This document shows positions 1-5,957 of a stretch of 9,300 nt of DNA, piece after piece. The notes beneath the pieces were generated by a model. That model was not told the origin of the DNA and ran no database searches. It worked only from the letters and a program-made list of their open reading frames with translations. The translations under genes were made by a program, and so were the position numbers. Each line of letters begins with the position of its first letter. Positions within the stretch are counted from its first letter, which is position 1. The stretch is from the NCBI GenBank assembly GCA_023336875.1, contig JAMBLH010000271.1, positions 1 to 9,300 on the forward strand, given 5' to 3'. Source of the stretch: Actinomycetes bacterium. Its GTDB lineage: Bacteria > Actinomycetota > Acidimicrobiia > Spongiisociales > UBA5794.

Positions 1-13
1 AAGCAACTCCCAA

Positions 14-30
14 GGAACGCATCGCGTTCC
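14..30 (-). terminator. Hairpin after moaA, possible terminator
   Basis: A perfect 7-bp inverted repeat, GGAACGC and GCGTTCC with a 3-base loop, begins 8 bases after the moaA stop codon on the minus strand. It is followed on the transcript by TTGGGAGTTGCTT, which is only weakly T-rich, so it is not a textbook intrinsic terminator. U-poor hairpin terminators are common in actinobacteria, and its position at the end of the folB-folKE-moaA run fits. It could also be a plain mRNA-stabilising hairpin. Confidence 0.45.
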
Positions 31-38
31 CGTTCCCC

Positions 39-1076
39 CTAGCCGCCGATGTAGCTCATTTCGACTTTGGGGGATGCGAGCGGCGTTCCACCGCGGAGTT
101 CGGAGTAGCGGTCATCCCGCTTGGTCCATGTCTGTTCCATGAGATCACGGATTTCCTCATCGGAGGCGTCCGAGCGCAGAGGTGTCAGGAGATCGGTGCC
201 ATCAGAACCGAAGAGACATGTGTAGATCTTGCCCTCTGCCGAGAGGCGGAGCCTCGTGCAATCACCACAGAACGGTGCGGAGACGGATGAGATGAATCCA
301 ACCTCGCCACCCCCATCGGTGAAACGGTATCTACTTGCCACCTCACCTCGGTAATTCGACTCGGCAGGTTCGATGTCCCATCTTTTTGCGATCATCTCCA
401 CGAGTTCAGCGCTTGGCACGACCTCGTCGAGGTTCCATGAGTTCAGGGTTCCGACATCCATGAACTCGATGAACCTGACAGTGTGGCCCGTTCCACGGAA
501 ACGCTCAAGGAGCGGAATGATCTCGCCCTCGTTCCAGCCACGACGAACCACTGTGTTGATCTTGATCGGCTCCAAGCCCACCTCGCTCGCAACGTCGATT
601 GCGTCGAGTACGGTCGCAACGGGCACATCGGTATCGATCATCTTGCGAAATAGCTGATCATTGAGAGCATCGAGGCTCACCGTCACACGGTCGAGGCCAG
701 CCTCCTTCAGTCGCTCTGCCTCGCGGGCGAGAAGAAGCGCGTTCGTCGTCATTGCGAGATCCTCGACCTCGTCGAGGTCCGAGATCATCTCAACGAGCCT
801 GTGAACATTGGTACGTAGCAGTGGCTCGCCTCCCGTCAAACGCACCTTTCGCACACCGAGATCGGTCGCGAGCCTGGTGATGCGCCGGATCTCGCCATAG
901 CTGAGAATCGAGGACCGTTCGAGATACTCGTGATCGTCGTACACCTCTCGCGGCATGCAGTAGCCGCACCGAAAGCTGCACCGGTCGGTAACCGAGATAC
1001 GAAGATCGCGCATTGGGCGCTTGAACTTGTCAGTGACCATCCGTGAACGGTACTCCCAATCGAAGCGTTGGGTCAC
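39..1076 (-). CDS. moaA: GTP 3',8-cyclase MoaA (molybdenum cofactor synthesis)
   Basis: This radical SAM enzyme rearranges GTP to 3',8-cyclo-7,8-dihydro-GTP, the first step of molybdopterin synthesis, in the cytoplasm. The SAM-binding [4Fe-4S] cluster motif CSFRCGYC (Cys33, 37, 40) follows LRISVTDR, and TGGEP lies at 81-85. The second, substrate-binding cluster motif CGDC plus a later Cys (270, 273, 287) is intact, with the Arg-rich TRLRL between. The protein ends in Gly-Gly, as active MoaA does. At 345 aa it is full length. The GTG start shares GTGA with the stop of folKE, implying translational coupling, although no clear Shine-Dalgarno precedes it. An in-frame ATG at 1040 (MVTDKFKRP) would match the usual MoaA N-terminus better, with a GGGAG 12 bases upstream, so the first 12 residues are uncertain. 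No other moa gene is in the window. The family call is secure. Confidence 0.95.
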   Translation of the reverse strand: MTQRFDWEYRSRMVTDKFKRPMRDLRISVTDRCSFRCGYCMPREVYDDHEYLERSSILSYGEIRRITRLATDLGVRKVRLTGGEPLLRTNVHRLVEMISDLDEVEDLAMTTNALLLAREAERLKEAGLDRVTVSLDALNDQLFRKMIDTDVPVATVLDAIDVASEVGLEPIKINTVVRRGWNEGEIIPLLERFRGTGHTVRFIEFMDVGTLNSWNLDEVVPSAELVEMIAKRWDIEPAESNYRGEVASRYRFTDGGGEVGFISSVSAPFCGDCTRLRLSAEGKIYTCLFGSDGTDLLTPLRSDASDEEIRDLMEQTWTKRDDRYSELRGGTPLASPKVEMSYIGG

Positions 1077-2200
1077 GTCACCAGGGAAAGAAACTCACTT
1101 CTTGTGCGGGCGTCCGAGCGGAATGTGCCGCGCATGGCACTGGTGACCATGCTCGATTCCTGCTTCTGGACACCCCGCATCATCATGCAGAGATGCTTCC
1201 CCTCCATCACCACACCAACGCCGTGCGGGTCGAGGATCTCCTCCATTGCGTCGGCGACCTGATTCGTGAGTCGCTCCTGCACCTGCAGCCTGCGAGCGAA
1301 GACGTCAACGATCCTCGCGATCTTGGACAGCCCGATGATCTCGCCCTTGGGCAGGTACGCAACCGTTGCCTTTCCAAAGAAGGGCAGCATGTGGTGCTCA
1401 CACATCGAGTAGTACTCAACATCGCGGACAACGACCATCTCCTCCGCTCCTTCAGCATCGAAGATCGCGTCGTTGACGACATCTGCAACCGACGTGCTGT
1501 AGCCGCTCGTCAGAAAGTCCATTGCCTTGGCAACGCGAAGCGGAGTTCGTTGGAGGCCTTCACGCTCGGGATCCTCGCCGATCTCGACGAGCTGGTCACG
1601 CACGATTGCCTCAAGCCGGGGTGCGTATACGCCTTCGACATCATCAAAGTCTGGAAGCGCGCGTGTTGTATATGGGGTGGAAAGTCTGATAGCCATGCTG
1701 GGGGCAACCTCCGGGTTTTCAGCATCTATGGATCGGGATATTTCGGTGGTTGTCCTGCCTGAGACGGGATGGATATGGCGTGGCACGACCTCTGACACGG
1801 GACGCGCCACATACGCCTCCACCTCAGCAGCAGGATCCGGAATCGACCATCCGTCGTAGTCCTTGACCAGATCCGCGTAATAGATGATGTCGAGATCTGC
1901 GGTTCGAGGCGCATTCGGATCGTCTGTCCGTACTCGTCCGAGTTCGTCCTCGATCTGGTGGAGCCGGTCGCGGAGTGTCTCGGGGTCGAGCGAGGTCGTT
2001 ACGAGAATGGCTGCATTGAAGAAGTCAGGTGTATCTGAGGTACCCCCCACGGCCTCGCTCTCATAACAAGTGCTCACAGCACGTACAGTGATATCAGGCT
2101 GACGGCGAAGCTTCCGGATGGATTCGGGTAGACACCGTTCTTTTTCGATGTTCGATCCGGCGAGTATTACGGCTTCAACGGCCGCGGTTTGAACTGGCAT
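1073..2200 (-). CDS. folKE: Fused HPPK-like (FolK) and GTP cyclohydrolase I (FolE)
   Basis: One uninterrupted 375-aa frame joins two folate enzymes. Residues about 8-160 are HPPK-like, the domain that pyrophosphorylates 6-hydroxymethyl-dihydropterin. Visible there are LAGSN (13-17), PDFFNAA (58-64), GRVR (88-91) and PRTADLDI (98-105) with both Mg-binding Asp residues (102, 104). By eye against E. coli HPPK, His115 corresponds to Asp122, Arg121 to Glu128 and Trp89 to Asn96, so kinase activity is not assured. Residues about 185-375 are GTP cyclohydrolase I, which makes dihydroneopterin triphosphate from GTP. The zinc and catalytic residues are present as CEHH (267-270) and HLC (336-338), with GLSKIARIVD (290-299) and the C-terminal MRGTF. 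The ATG is preceded by a strong AGGAGGAGG that overlaps the folB stop, and the end overlaps moaA. An internal ATG at 1696, at the domain boundary (Met169), has GGAGG 11 bases upstream and could yield free FolE. Confidence 0.93.
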   Translation of the reverse strand: MPVQTAAVEAVILAGSNIEKERCLPESIRKLRRQPDITVRAVSTCYESEAVGGTSDTPDFFNAAILVTTSLDPETLRDRLHQIEDELGRVRTDDPNAPRTADLDIIYYADLVKDYDGWSIPDPAAEVEAYVARPVSEVVPRHIHPVSGRTTTEISRSIDAENPEVAPSMAIRLSTPYTTRALPDFDDVEGVYAPRLEAIVRDQLVEIGEDPEREGLQRTPLRVAKAMDFLTSGYSTSVADVVNDAIFDAEGAEEMVVVRDVEYYSMCEHHMLPFFGKATVAYLPKGEIIGLSKIARIVDVFARRLQVQERLTNQVADAMEEILDPHGVGVVMEGKHLCMMMRGVQKQESSMVTSAMRGTFRSDARTRSEFLSLVT

Positions 2201-2204
2201 CTGC

Positions 2205-2213
2205 CCTCCTCCT
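2205..2213 (-). promoter_or_regulatory. Strong Shine-Dalgarno of folKE overlapping folB stop
   Basis: On the minus strand AGGAGGAGG reads directly out of the folB TAG stop codon (TAGGAGGAGG), with 4-7 bases to the folKE ATG depending on which register pairs. It fixes the folKE start at 2200 and implies coupled translation from folB. Confidence 0.75.
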
Positions 2214-2583
2214 ACGCCCCGTCATCAACACGCGAACGCGTGATCGTAATCCCTACAGATCGCGCATACCTGAGCGCGCCAGGCTTCTCGACGGTTACTT
2301 CGACCTTCTGAACCCGCTGGTCGCACAGACAGATATCAGCAATCTCACTCACCAACCGCTCGACAAGCATCGGTTCACCCTGCTCGATATGGCCGACGAT
2401 CGTCTTGGTGATGGTGCGGTAGTTCACCGCATCGACGATGTCATCCGAGATGGCCGCGTCGGGTGTGTCGACCCACAGAGTTGCATTGATTCTGACATCC
2501 TGCTTGTTGACCCGTTCGTCCGGGTTGATCCCAATGATCCCCGAGACAACGAGATCCGTGATCTGAATCCTGTCCAACTGCAT
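2212..2583 (-). CDS. folB: Dihydroneopterin aldolase FolB
   Basis: FolB cleaves 7,8-dihydroneopterin to 6-hydroxymethyl-dihydropterin and glycolaldehyde, the step between the FolE and FolK activities of the next gene. From ATG 2583 the protein is 123 aa, the normal family length. It opens with MQLDRIQITDLVVSGIIGIN, keeps the Glu in INPDER, the Tyr in VNYRTIT, the LVERL...IAD helix, and the catalytic Lys in VEKPGALRYA. The frame stays open upstream to a GTG at 2640, but that would add 19 residues unlike the family. The ATG at 2583 also has a TANNNT -10 box exactly 6 bases upstream, as expected of a leaderless start. The gap to folKE is 11 bases. The related epimerase FolX is an alternative, but the operon setting favours FolB. 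Confidence 0.9.
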   Translation of the reverse strand: MQLDRIQITDLVVSGIIGINPDERVNKQDVRINATLWVDTPDAAISDDIVDAVNYRTITKTIVGHIEQGEPMLVERLVSEIADICLCDQRVQKVEVTVEKPGALRYARSVGITITRSRVDDGA

Positions 2584-2589
2584 AGAGGA

Positions 2590-2595
2590 AAGGTA
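2590..2595 (-). promoter_or_regulatory. Putative -10 box of leaderless folB promoter
   Basis: On the minus strand TACCTT lies 6 bases before the folB ATG, which would place transcription start at or next to the A of ATG. There is no Shine-Dalgarno before this ATG (the preceding bases are pyrimidine-rich) and no good -35 hexamer. The same box-to-start geometry recurs at the SDR gene (5921-5926). Inference from spacing only. Confidence 0.4.
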
Positions 2596-2664
2596 GTCAT
2601 TCGCGGAGGACCGATCTACGGCATGGACAAGCCATTGCACCAGCTGAGTAGCGCTTAGGCGTTC

Positions 2665-2693
2665 TGTCTACTATCATGTACATTATGTCTACT
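2665..2693. promoter_or_regulatory. Operator-like palindrome flanked by 8-bp direct repeats
   Basis: The palindrome ATGTACAT (2676-2683) extends to the imperfect 14-mer ATCATGTACATTAT (2673-2686). It is flanked by two exact copies of TGTCTACT (2665-2672 and 2686-2693) whose starts are 21 bases apart, about two helical turns. The element covers the putative -10 and start of the ABC operon. It lies in the 101-base divergent gap with folB, and a TetR regulator is the third gene of the operon, so an operator role is plausible but unproven. Confidence 0.4.
2672..2677 (+). promoter_or_regulatory. Putative -10 box of the ABC operon
   Basis: TATCAT matches the -10 consensus at five of six positions and ends 7 bases before the ATG at 2685, the geometry of a leaderless transcript. 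No convincing -35 is seen and no Shine-Dalgarno precedes any of the three candidate starts (2676, 2685, 2703). Confidence 0.4.
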
Positions 2694-3674
2694 AAGCAAC
2701 CAATGAGCACAGCAAGCCACGAACCCGTCATAGACGCGAGAGAGCTTCACAAGTCGTTCGGGAATGTTGAGGCGGTGAAGAGCCTGAGCTTCTCGGTCGA
2801 GGCTGGCGAAGTCCTTGGCCTCCTTGGCCCGAATGGCGCGGGCAAGACCACCACGATCAAGATGCTTACCACCTTGACACAGATCGATGGAGGGCAAGCC
2901 GCTATCGGCGGCTTCGACGTCAGTACGCAGCCCGATGTGGTGCGCCAGATGATCGGAGTCGCCGGTCAGTCAGCGGCAGTTGATGAGAAACTCACAGCTC
3001 GCGAGAATCTGAACCTGTTTGGGCGCTTGTACAAGATTCCTCGGGCCGAACGACAGCGGAGAACCGAGGAACTCATAGAACGATTCGACCTGGGCGACTT
3101 CGCCGACCGACCCTCCAGCACATACTCGGGTGGCGAACGGAGACGACTCGACGTAGTAGCCGCACTCGTAGCCAATCCGCCAGCGCTCTTCCTCGATGAG
3201 CCCACAACCGGTCTTGACCCGCGGAGTAGGGCAGAGCTGTGGGACACCGTGCGATCACTCGCTACCGAGGGGACGGCGATCGTACTCAGCACGCAATACC
3301 TCGAGGAGGCGGATCGGCTTGCCGACAAGATCCTGCTCATCGACCACGGCGAAGTCGTCGCCCAGGGCACCCCGGATGCACTCAAGGCGAATCTGGATCG
3401 GAATGTGCTGGAAATCCACCTTGAACTCGAATCGGGGGTGGGAGATGCCCAAGAACTGCTGGCCTCCGAGGAGAACGCCGTCGCTGACGTTGAAGCGCGA
3501 CGGATCGACATACATGTTGGCAACGATGCGGACCGTTCGCTTGCACTGCTGAGGCGACTTCAGGACGGAGGGATATCGATCCTGAAATTCCAACTTCGCG
3601 AACCAACACTCGACGACGTGTTTCTCTCCCTGACCGGTTCGCCCTCCACTGAGATTGAGGAGTCCACCAAATGA
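2685..3674 (+). CDS. ABC transporter ATP-binding protein, DrrA-like
   Basis: This is the cytoplasmic ATPase of an ABC-2 type exporter, pairing with the permease encoded next. Numbered from ATG 2685 (329 aa) it shows Walker A GPNGAGKT (48-55), the Q-loop GVAGQSAAVDE (Gln95), signature SGGERRR (148-154), Walker B LFLDEPTTGLDP (168-179), and STQYLEEAD at the H-loop with Gln204 where most ABC ATPases have His. The GQxAAVDE and TQYLEEAD variants and the C-terminal EPTLDDVFLSLTG are typical of the daunorubicin-resistance DrrA subfamily. An in-frame ATG at 2676 would add three residues and one at 2703 would remove six; 2685 was chosen because TATCAT lies 7 bases upstream. The stop overlaps the permease start by 4 bases. 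The substrate cannot be told from sequence; drug or lipid export are the usual roles. Confidence 0.92.
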   Translation: MSTKQPMSTASHEPVIDARELHKSFGNVEAVKSLSFSVEAGEVLGLLGPNGAGKTTTIKMLTTLTQIDGGQAAIGGFDVSTQPDVVRQMIGVAGQSAAVDEKLTARENLNLFGRLYKIPRAERQRRTEELIERFDLGDFADRPSSTYSGGERRRLDVVAALVANPPALFLDEPTTGLDPRSRAELWDTVRSLATEGTAIVLSTQYLEEADRLADKILLIDHGEVVAQGTPDALKANLDRNVLEIHLELESGVGDAQELLASEENAVADVEARRIDIHVGNDADRSLALLRRLQDGGISILKFQLREPTLDDVFLSLTGSPSTEIEESTK

Positions 3675-4495
3675 CAACTACGACCGTACGCCCCGCATCT
3701 CCTCCCGTGGTGACAGACCCGAGCATCACTCTCCGAGTACGCAGAGCCTCCGAGGACACGAACACCGTCTTGTGGCGCGACATGATCCGCACAATGCGCC
3801 AGCCCGACATGCTCGCGTTCGCCGTCGTTATGGGTGTGTTCTTCCTGGTCCTCTTCAACTACGTGTTCGGTGGTGCAATTGGTGCCGTTGCCGGAATCGA
3901 CTACCTCCAGTATCTCCTACCGGGAGTGCTCGTGATCTCAGCACTCCAGGGTGCGCAGCAGACCTCGATGGGTTTGGCGTCAGATTTCAGCGAGGGTGTC
4001 AATGAGCGATTCCGATCGCTTCCGATGAGCCAGTCGGCAGTAATCAGCGGACGAACAATTGCCGACGCGGTTCGTAACATCGCAGGACTCGTACTCGTGG
4101 CTCTGGTCGGCATTCTCATGGGATTTCGGTTCGCCTCCTTCGGTGGCGCCGTAGCTGCCATCGCTCTTGCAACCGGTATTGGCTATGGCTTCTCATGGAT
4201 GGGCGCCGCGATCGCCGCCAAGGTGAGACAACCCGACATGGTCGGCATGTTGTCCATGTTCTGGCTGTTTCCGCTCATGCTTGCCAGTACGGCATTCGCG
4301 CCGGTTCAGTCGATGCCCGGTTGGCTTCAGCCGTTCGTCACCTACCAACCCATTTCTGCGGCATCAGACGCCGTACGCGGACTTGCCAACGGAGTACCTA
4401 CTGGAGACGCTATCGCCTTGACGTTGATCTGGATCGCTGTTCTGCTTGCTATCTTCGTGCCGGTGTCCGTGTATCTCTATAAGAAGGTGGATTAG
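3671..4495 (+). CDS. ABC-2 type permease, DrrB-like
   Basis: This 274-aa membrane protein forms the export channel with the preceding ATPase. After a polar N-terminus of about 45 residues, hydrophobic stretches at roughly 47-67, 77-97, 133-152, 157-182, 192-212 and 247-269 fit six membrane spans, the ABC-2 layout. The cytoplasmic-loop motif FSEGVNERFRSLPMSQSAV (about 106-124) followed by SGRTIADAVRN is characteristic of DrrB-type permeases. Its ATG overlaps the ATPase stop (ATGA), and its TAG stop shares one base with the GTG of the TetR gene, so all three genes are translationally linked. There is no large extracellular domain, so a simple small-molecule or lipid exporter is more likely than a specialised system. 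The substrate is unknown. Confidence 0.9.
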   Translation: MTTTTVRPASPPVVTDPSITLRVRRASEDTNTVLWRDMIRTMRQPDMLAFAVVMGVFFLVLFNYVFGGAIGAVAGIDYLQYLLPGVLVISALQGAQQTSMGLASDFSEGVNERFRSLPMSQSAVISGRTIADAVRNIAGLVLVALVGILMGFRFASFGGAVAAIALATGIGYGFSWMGAAIAAKVRQPDMVGMLSMFWLFPLMLASTAFAPVQSMPGWLQPFVTYQPISAASDAVRGLANGVPTGDAIALTLIWIAVLLAIFVPVSVYLYKKVD

Positions 4496-5073
4496 TGCGT
4501 GAAACGCCGCCTCCCGGCTCCGTTCCTTCGACAGAAGACCGGATCGTCCACGCCTCACTTGCCCTGATCAGTGAGTACGGCCTCGGTGGTGTGACGATGT
4601 CCCAGGTCGCCGATGCTGCGGGCGTGGCCCGCCAGACGCTCTACAACCACTACCAGGACATCGACAGCATCGTCGCCGCGACGATCAAGCAACACAACAG
4701 CGAGAGTATCCACCGCTTGGAGATCTCGCTTCAGATAGCCGAATCGCCAATCGACAGGCTCGAGCAGATGGTCCGTCACTTTGCCTCCATAGGCGTCCAT
4801 GCCCATCACTCAGTGGACCTTCGCGGTGCACTTGCAGTCGAACTGCGGGCGGGTTTGGACGAGTACCAGGATGTCGTGGAGAGCCATATCTCGGCGATCA
4901 TCGTTGAAGGACAGCGGACCAAGGACTTTCGCTCAGATCTCAGCGTCGAGATCGACACTGTCCTTATCCGCTCACTTCTCGGCGGCGTCCAAGATCTCGC
5001 GGCCAGTTCACCGGAACGAGCTGCCCAGATAGCAACCGCAGGAACGCATACAATCCTGGCGGCCTTGAGCTGA
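4495..5073 (+). CDS. TetR-family transcriptional regulator
   Basis: This 192-aa protein has an N-terminal TetR DNA-binding domain: the first helix around EDRIVHASLALISEYG (14-29), then the helix-turn-helix MSQVADAAGVARQTLYNHYQD (about 35-55), with TLYNHYQD the recognition-helix end typical of the family. The remainder is helical and poorly conserved, as expected of a ligand-binding and dimerisation domain. It starts with GTG inside TAGTG, sharing a base with the permease stop, so it is almost certainly co-transcribed with the ABC genes. By analogy with similar TetR-exporter operons it probably represses the operon and responds to an exported compound. The palindrome at 2673-2686 is the obvious candidate operator. 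The ligand is not predictable. Confidence 0.9.
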   Translation: MRETPPPGSVPSTEDRIVHASLALISEYGLGGVTMSQVADAAGVARQTLYNHYQDIDSIVAATIKQHNSESIHRLEISLQIAESPIDRLEQMVRHFASIGVHAHHSVDLRGALAVELRAGLDEYQDVVESHISAIIVEGQRTKDFRSDLSVEIDTVLIRSLLGGVQDLAASSPERAAQIATAGTHTILAALS

Positions 5074-5113
5074 TCGTCCTCGGTCCAGTCCCGCGCACAT
5101 TCGTGACCAGAGA

Positions 5114-5133
5114 TGACGGTGTTGTCGCCGTCG
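5114..5133. terminator. Hairpin between convergent tetR and SDR genes
   Basis: GACGGTG (5115-5121) and CGCCGTC (5126-5132) can pair over seven positions, including one T-G wobble, around a TTGT loop; one further wobble pair extends the base. It sits in the 109-base gap where the ABC/TetR operon and the SDR gene converge, a sensible place for a bidirectional terminator. No T-run follows on either strand, so the assignment rests on structure and position. I see nothing else supportable in this gap. Confidence 0.4.
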
Positions 5134-5182
5134 ATAGCGAAGCGTTGTGCTACACGGTGCCTTTGCCGGGCTGAGTCACGGA

Positions 5183-5914
5183 TCAGACCAGGTGTCCACC
5201 GCCGTCCACGCGTATGATCTCGCCGGTAATGAAGTCGTTCTCGCAGAGGAATGCAACGGTGTCCGCCACAACCTGTGCTCCACCGACGCGCTGAAGCGGG
5301 AGGTCAGCGGCGAGGTTGCGCGCATAGTCATCGTCCTCATCGGGTGGGGGCAGGATGACACCGAGTGCGACGGCGTTGACTCTGATCTTGGGCGCAAGGG
5401 CGAGGGCAGTAGCCCTAGTGAGCGTGTCGACGCCCCCCTTCGCAAGCACGTAGGACAGGTGCTTTGTGTAGGGACGCATGGTCTTGACATCGGTGACATT
5501 TACAACGGCACCCCCGAGATCGTCTGGCACCTGCTGGGCGAACGATTGGATGAGCATCATCGGTGTGATGAGAGACAGATTCTGTGCAGAACGGAATCCA
5601 TCGACGGTGGCATCGTCAATCGTGTCGGCAGGAAACCCGGAAGCGCTGTTGATGAGAATCGTTGGACGCCCAAGGGAAGCCCCGGCAGCAGCGATCAGAT
5701 CCACAGCACACTCGGGATTGGAGAGATCTACCGAACCAATGGCCGCGACGCCTCCTGTGTCGACGATCTCCTTTCGGAGTGCTTCCGCTGGAGCGGCAGA
5801 ACGGTTGTAGTGAATGAACACAGAGGCGCCGCGACGGGCAAGTTCACCTGTAATCGCCCCTCCCACGCGCACAGCTCCACCGGTGATTATTGCTGTTCGT
5901 CCTTCGATGTCCAT
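5183..5914 (-). CDS. Short-chain dehydrogenase, pteridine reductase (PTR1/FolM)-like
   Basis: A 243-aa NAD(P)H-dependent SDR. The cofactor motif is TGGAVRVGGAI (11-21), where Arg16 fits the TGxxxRxG form of pteridine reductases, followed by HYNRSA (35-40), resembling the HYHRSA of PTR1 and suggesting NADPH. NSAS (89-92) replaces the usual NNAS. The catalytic Tyr155 and Lys159 lie in YVLAK, but the normal SDR Ser is absent. Instead Asp142 stands 13 residues before the Tyr, the arrangement in Leishmania PTR1 (Asp181, Tyr194, Lys198). LALAPKIRVNAVALG (171-185) and the C-terminal GGG are typical SDR. It therefore probably reduces a dihydropterin or dihydrofolate, which fits the pterin genes 2.6 kb away, though it is a separate transcript. 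No Shine-Dalgarno precedes the ATG; a TANNNT box lies 6 bases upstream. A generic 3-oxoacyl reductase role is the alternative. Confidence 0.82.
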   Translation of the reverse strand: MDIEGRTAIITGGAVRVGGAITGELARRGASVFIHYNRSAAPAEALRKEIVDTGGVAAIGSVDLSNPECAVDLIAAAGASLGRPTILINSASGFPADTIDDATVDGFRSAQNLSLITPMMLIQSFAQQVPDDLGGAVVNVTDVKTMRPYTKHLSYVLAKGGVDTLTRATALALAPKIRVNAVALGVILPPPDEDDDYARNLAADLPLQRVGGAQVVADTVAFLCENDFITGEIIRVDGGGHLV

Positions 5915-5920
5915 GCAGTG

Positions 5921-5926
5921 ACCCTA
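5921..5926 (-). promoter_or_regulatory. Putative -10 box of leaderless SDR promoter
   Basis: On the minus strand TAGGGT lies exactly 6 bases before the SDR ATG, the same geometry as before folB. No Shine-Dalgarno and no convincing -35 are present. The 43-base gap here must also hold the divergent promoter of the gene at 5958. Inference from spacing. Confidence 0.35.
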
Positions 5927-5957
5927 GTCATACTGCCTCAATCGAGCGTTTCGTTCT

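Noticed and set aside
1043..1762. Plus-strand open frame of 239 codons antisense to folKE
   Set aside because: It is the mirror of the conserved FolE domain and has no recognisable domain of its own.
2212..2640. Longer FolB beginning at GTG 2640
   Set aside because: It adds 19 residues absent from the family, has no ribosome binding site, and would cover the leaderless promoter proposed at 2590-2595.
5103..5174. Possible 23-aa peptide (GTG start) between tetR and the SDR gene
   Set aside because: It reads plausibly and stays in frame with an open stretch back into tetR, but has no ribosome binding site, no family match and contains the intergenic hairpin; most likely chance.
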